Source: Candidatus Melainabacteria bacterium
Lineage (GTDB): Bacteria > Cyanobacteriota > Vampirovibrionia > Obscuribacterales > Obscuribacteraceae
DNA length: 33,494 nt
Assembly (NCBI GenBank): GCA_003242885.1
Contig: QKMZ01000010.1
Location: 1-33,494, forward strand
Direction of reading: 5' to 3'
The position numbers and the translations under genes are program-made. Positions within the stretch are counted from its first letter, which is position 1; every line of letters starts with the position of its first letter. Below, one piece after another: positions 31,966 to 33,494 of the stretch. Under the pieces are notes generated by a model. It did not search any database. It saw only the letters and a list, made by a program, of their open reading frames with translations, and was not told the DNA's origin.

Positions 31966-33210
31966 CTAGCCCATTTCGATGGGTTTCACGTCCGTTTTGT
32001 CCCGGAAATGGTTGTTGCACCATGCGCCTATAGAACCGCCAGCCGCAGCTGACAAACCGGCGAACAGCGCCCCTGCCAAAATGGCAAGCCCTTTCGGTCC
32101 ACCAAAGTTGGACCAGTTTCCGCTGCCCATCCCATTGAGGAACGCCATCGACGGGTGCGCTGCAAAACTGGTGCCAGCCAACCAGCCCAAGAATAAGCAC
32201 GCGCCAATTGTGAGAAGCATTCCGACGACTAAGGGCGTTTGCAACAGCATTGCAAGAGTTGCTGAACCCACAGGAGACTTGGAATTTGTTGACCTTGCCA
32301 GCACAAAGCCGGGGATAAAACTGCAGAGGATAACCAGCACTGCGTTAATTCCAAACGAGGTTACCGTGCCATCTTCGTATACTGAATTACCAGGCGGGTT
32401 AAGCGGACTAAAGATGTACAGCAGGCTCAAACCCATGGCTATGGCAGGAAAAGCGACTGCCGGCAAGAGGGCACTGGCGAGTTTCTTACTCCCGATTTGC
32501 ATAGGAAGTGCATCGCGACAAGCGCCTCCGATCCACTCAACCAAGAAAAGAACCGGCAGATAGGCGATAGCAAAAGCAGCAGAAGCCGGCACACCAATCA
32601 TCAAGTGGAAATTGACCGAATGCACCATTATTCCTACAAATAAAGCAATGGTGAGGTACCTGAAAGTCCTTTTGTAAAAACCGAAAAATGAGGACCAGAA
32701 CATCAAGCATGCCGCGCCAGAGACAAAAAAGCCTACGTAGTCGAGCCCAACCAGGTCGTTTAAGAAAAGGTTGTTATTGAGTCCCAGAGTAAATTGACCG
32801 AAGTGCGAACTCAGATAAATCGAACTCGTGTAGCAAGCCAAAATGCTCAAGAAGGAGAAAACAACGCCAACCACGGCGGCTGCGCGAAACATAATAATCT
32901 TCGTCATGCTTGGCGCGCCGGATAAGTCTTTCCCTCCAGCTGCTTCGGCTGCGGGATACCAATGCTTTTCCTCGGCATGCGGATCGCCGACTATCTTGGC
33001 TAATTTGTCGGCTTCATCTTGAGTGTCAAACTTCTGATCTTTAGCGAAAGCAGACCGTGACACCTGTGACGACCTAATGTGCGAGACTTCTGCTTGCGAA
33101 TCTTCAGGACCTGAGGCAATTACAAGCTCTGCGCGCTCCACCGCTGAAGACTCGACAGCACCGCAAGTAAGTTTTTCTTTGGCTGATTCTTTTCTCTTTT
33201 GTTCTGGCAT
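31966..33210 (-). CDS. Multi-pass membrane protein of unknown function
   Basis: This encodes 414 residues. The first 100 are polar and charged, probably cytoplasmic, with no signal peptide. About eight hydrophobic segments follow from residue 104 on (first one MFRAAAVVGVVFSFLSILACY, last one ILAGALFAGLSAAAGGSIGAW), with an amphipathic loop containing EWIGGACRD in the middle. I see no transporter or enzyme motif. GAGAAG just before the ATG supports the start. It converges with nfu and shares the 12-bp terminator stem with it. The right-end repeat region begins about 170 bp upstream of its start. Confidence 0.8.
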   Translation of the reverse strand: MPEQKRKESAKEKLTCGAVESSAVERAELVIASGPEDSQAEVSHIRSSQVSRSAFAKDQKFDTQDEADKLAKIVGDPHAEEKHWYPAAEAAGGKDLSGAPSMTKIIMFRAAAVVGVVFSFLSILACYTSSIYLSSHFGQFTLGLNNNLFLNDLVGLDYVGFFVSGAACLMFWSSFFGFYKRTFRYLTIALFVGIMVHSVNFHLMIGVPASAAFAIAYLPVLFLVEWIGGACRDALPMQIGSKKLASALLPAVAFPAIAMGLSLLYIFSPLNPPGNSVYEDGTVTSFGINAVLVILCSFIPGFVLARSTNSKSPVGSATLAMLLQTPLVVGMLLTIGACLFLGWLAGTSFAAHPSMAFLNGMGSGNWSNFGGPKGLAILAGALFAGLSAAAGGSIGAWCNNHFRDKTDVKPIEMG

Positions 33211-33380
33211 TCTTCTCTAAACGTGGCGATGTCGTGCTAAAAGGGAGTTTCCTGGCGCTACCCTATGAGTCTCAAGTAAAAACTTTATTCCCTTAAAAGC
33301 ATTGGCATTCGCAATATTCTCGAACAGCCCAACTCGTTCTCAGTAGAAGTAGGGTCGGTGCCAAACTTTGAGTGTGCGAG

Positions 33381-33490
33381 CACTCCGAAAAAAGACGCAT
33401 TGCCTCATCCAAAAGCTAACTACTAAGAAGTTGTTGCCTCATCTAAAATCTGACCCCTTGCCTTCTTCAGGGGGTCAAAAGGATGAGGCA
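33381..33490 (-). repeat. GATGAGGCA-type repeats, right end (inverted relative to left end)
   Basis: Reading on the minus strand, the units at 33434-33454 and 33400-33423 are followed by a TTTTCGGAGTG tract (33381-33393), the same order as at 37-120. A further GATGAGGCA in plus orientation (33482-33490) pairs with TGCCTCATC at 33435-33443, and inside it TGACCCC (33451-33457) pairs with GGGGTCA (33471-33477), making a long imperfect hairpin. Confidence 0.7.
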
Positions 33491-33494
33491 CAGA

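Noticed and set aside
1..33494. CRISPR array, tRNA, rRNA, prophage or transposase genes
   Set aside because: No regularly spaced direct repeats with unique spacers, no cloverleaf-like sequence noticed by eye, and no ORF with transposase, integrase or phage motifs.

Overview
The window looks like a chromosomal segment of a free-living, moderate-GC bacterium with a Gram-negative-type secretome. The mix of genes (many exported TPR proteins, DUF4388/MshEN-like proteins, exported matrixin-like proteases, a caspase-like hydrolase, LRV repeats, an EF-hand/LysM protein) reminds me of the Obscuribacterales (Melainabacteria/Vampirovibrionia, non-photosynthetic relatives of Cyanobacteria). That placement is inference from gene style and not from a marker gene. 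No rRNA, tRNA, CRISPR array, phage gene or transposase was seen. Related copies of a GATGAGGCA-type repeat lie in opposite orientations at the two ends, so the window may be a whole assembly contig that broke in repeats.

Layout. 1-314 is a repeat and hairpin region. 315-3717 (minus strand) holds two unrecognised proteins, a secreted caspase-like protein with an EF-hand-like loop and two Tudor-like C-terminal modules, and a small DUF457/YdjM-like membrane protein. 4009-7603 (plus) holds an exported TPR+NHL protein and a 741-residue protein of unknown function. 7696-11860 (minus) is an overlapping pair of an SMC/Rad50-like ATPase (YhaN type) and an Mre11-like phosphoesterase (YhaO type), each with an atypical key residue. 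12087-17246 (minus) is a likely operon: a DUF4388 protein, an exported LRV-repeat protein and a thiolase. 17420-25806 (plus) holds a TPR-matrixin protease, an exported glycine-zipper protein, a helical MshEN-like repeat protein, a candidate small transcription unit, a LysE-family exporter, a five-EF-hand LysM protein and a SAM methyltransferase. 26015-31192 (minus) holds a 76-residue protein, a second TPR-matrixin protease, pgk and gap. 31543-31761 (plus) is a NifU C-terminal-type Fe-S scaffold, and 31966-33210 (minus) is a multi-pass membrane protein.

Housekeeping functions are limited to lower glycolysis (gap, pgk), Fe-S assembly (nfu), thiolysis and probably DNA repair. Much of the rest is an envelope or secreted set: two paralogous TPR-matrixin proteases, a caspase-like hydrolase, a TPR-NHL protein, an LRV protein and a calcium-binding LysM protein. 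Repeat binding surfaces joined to hydrolases are a recurring design here.

The most interesting non-coding signals are a perfect 10-bp hairpin that buries the Shine-Dalgarno of the methyltransferase gene and puts its GTG start in the loop; a compact promoter-palindrome-small ORF-terminator unit at 21855-22141; and a family of short palindromic intergenic elements of the form stem-ATG-stem-CCCCTAC. Most start sites were re-chosen from visible ribosome binding sites.
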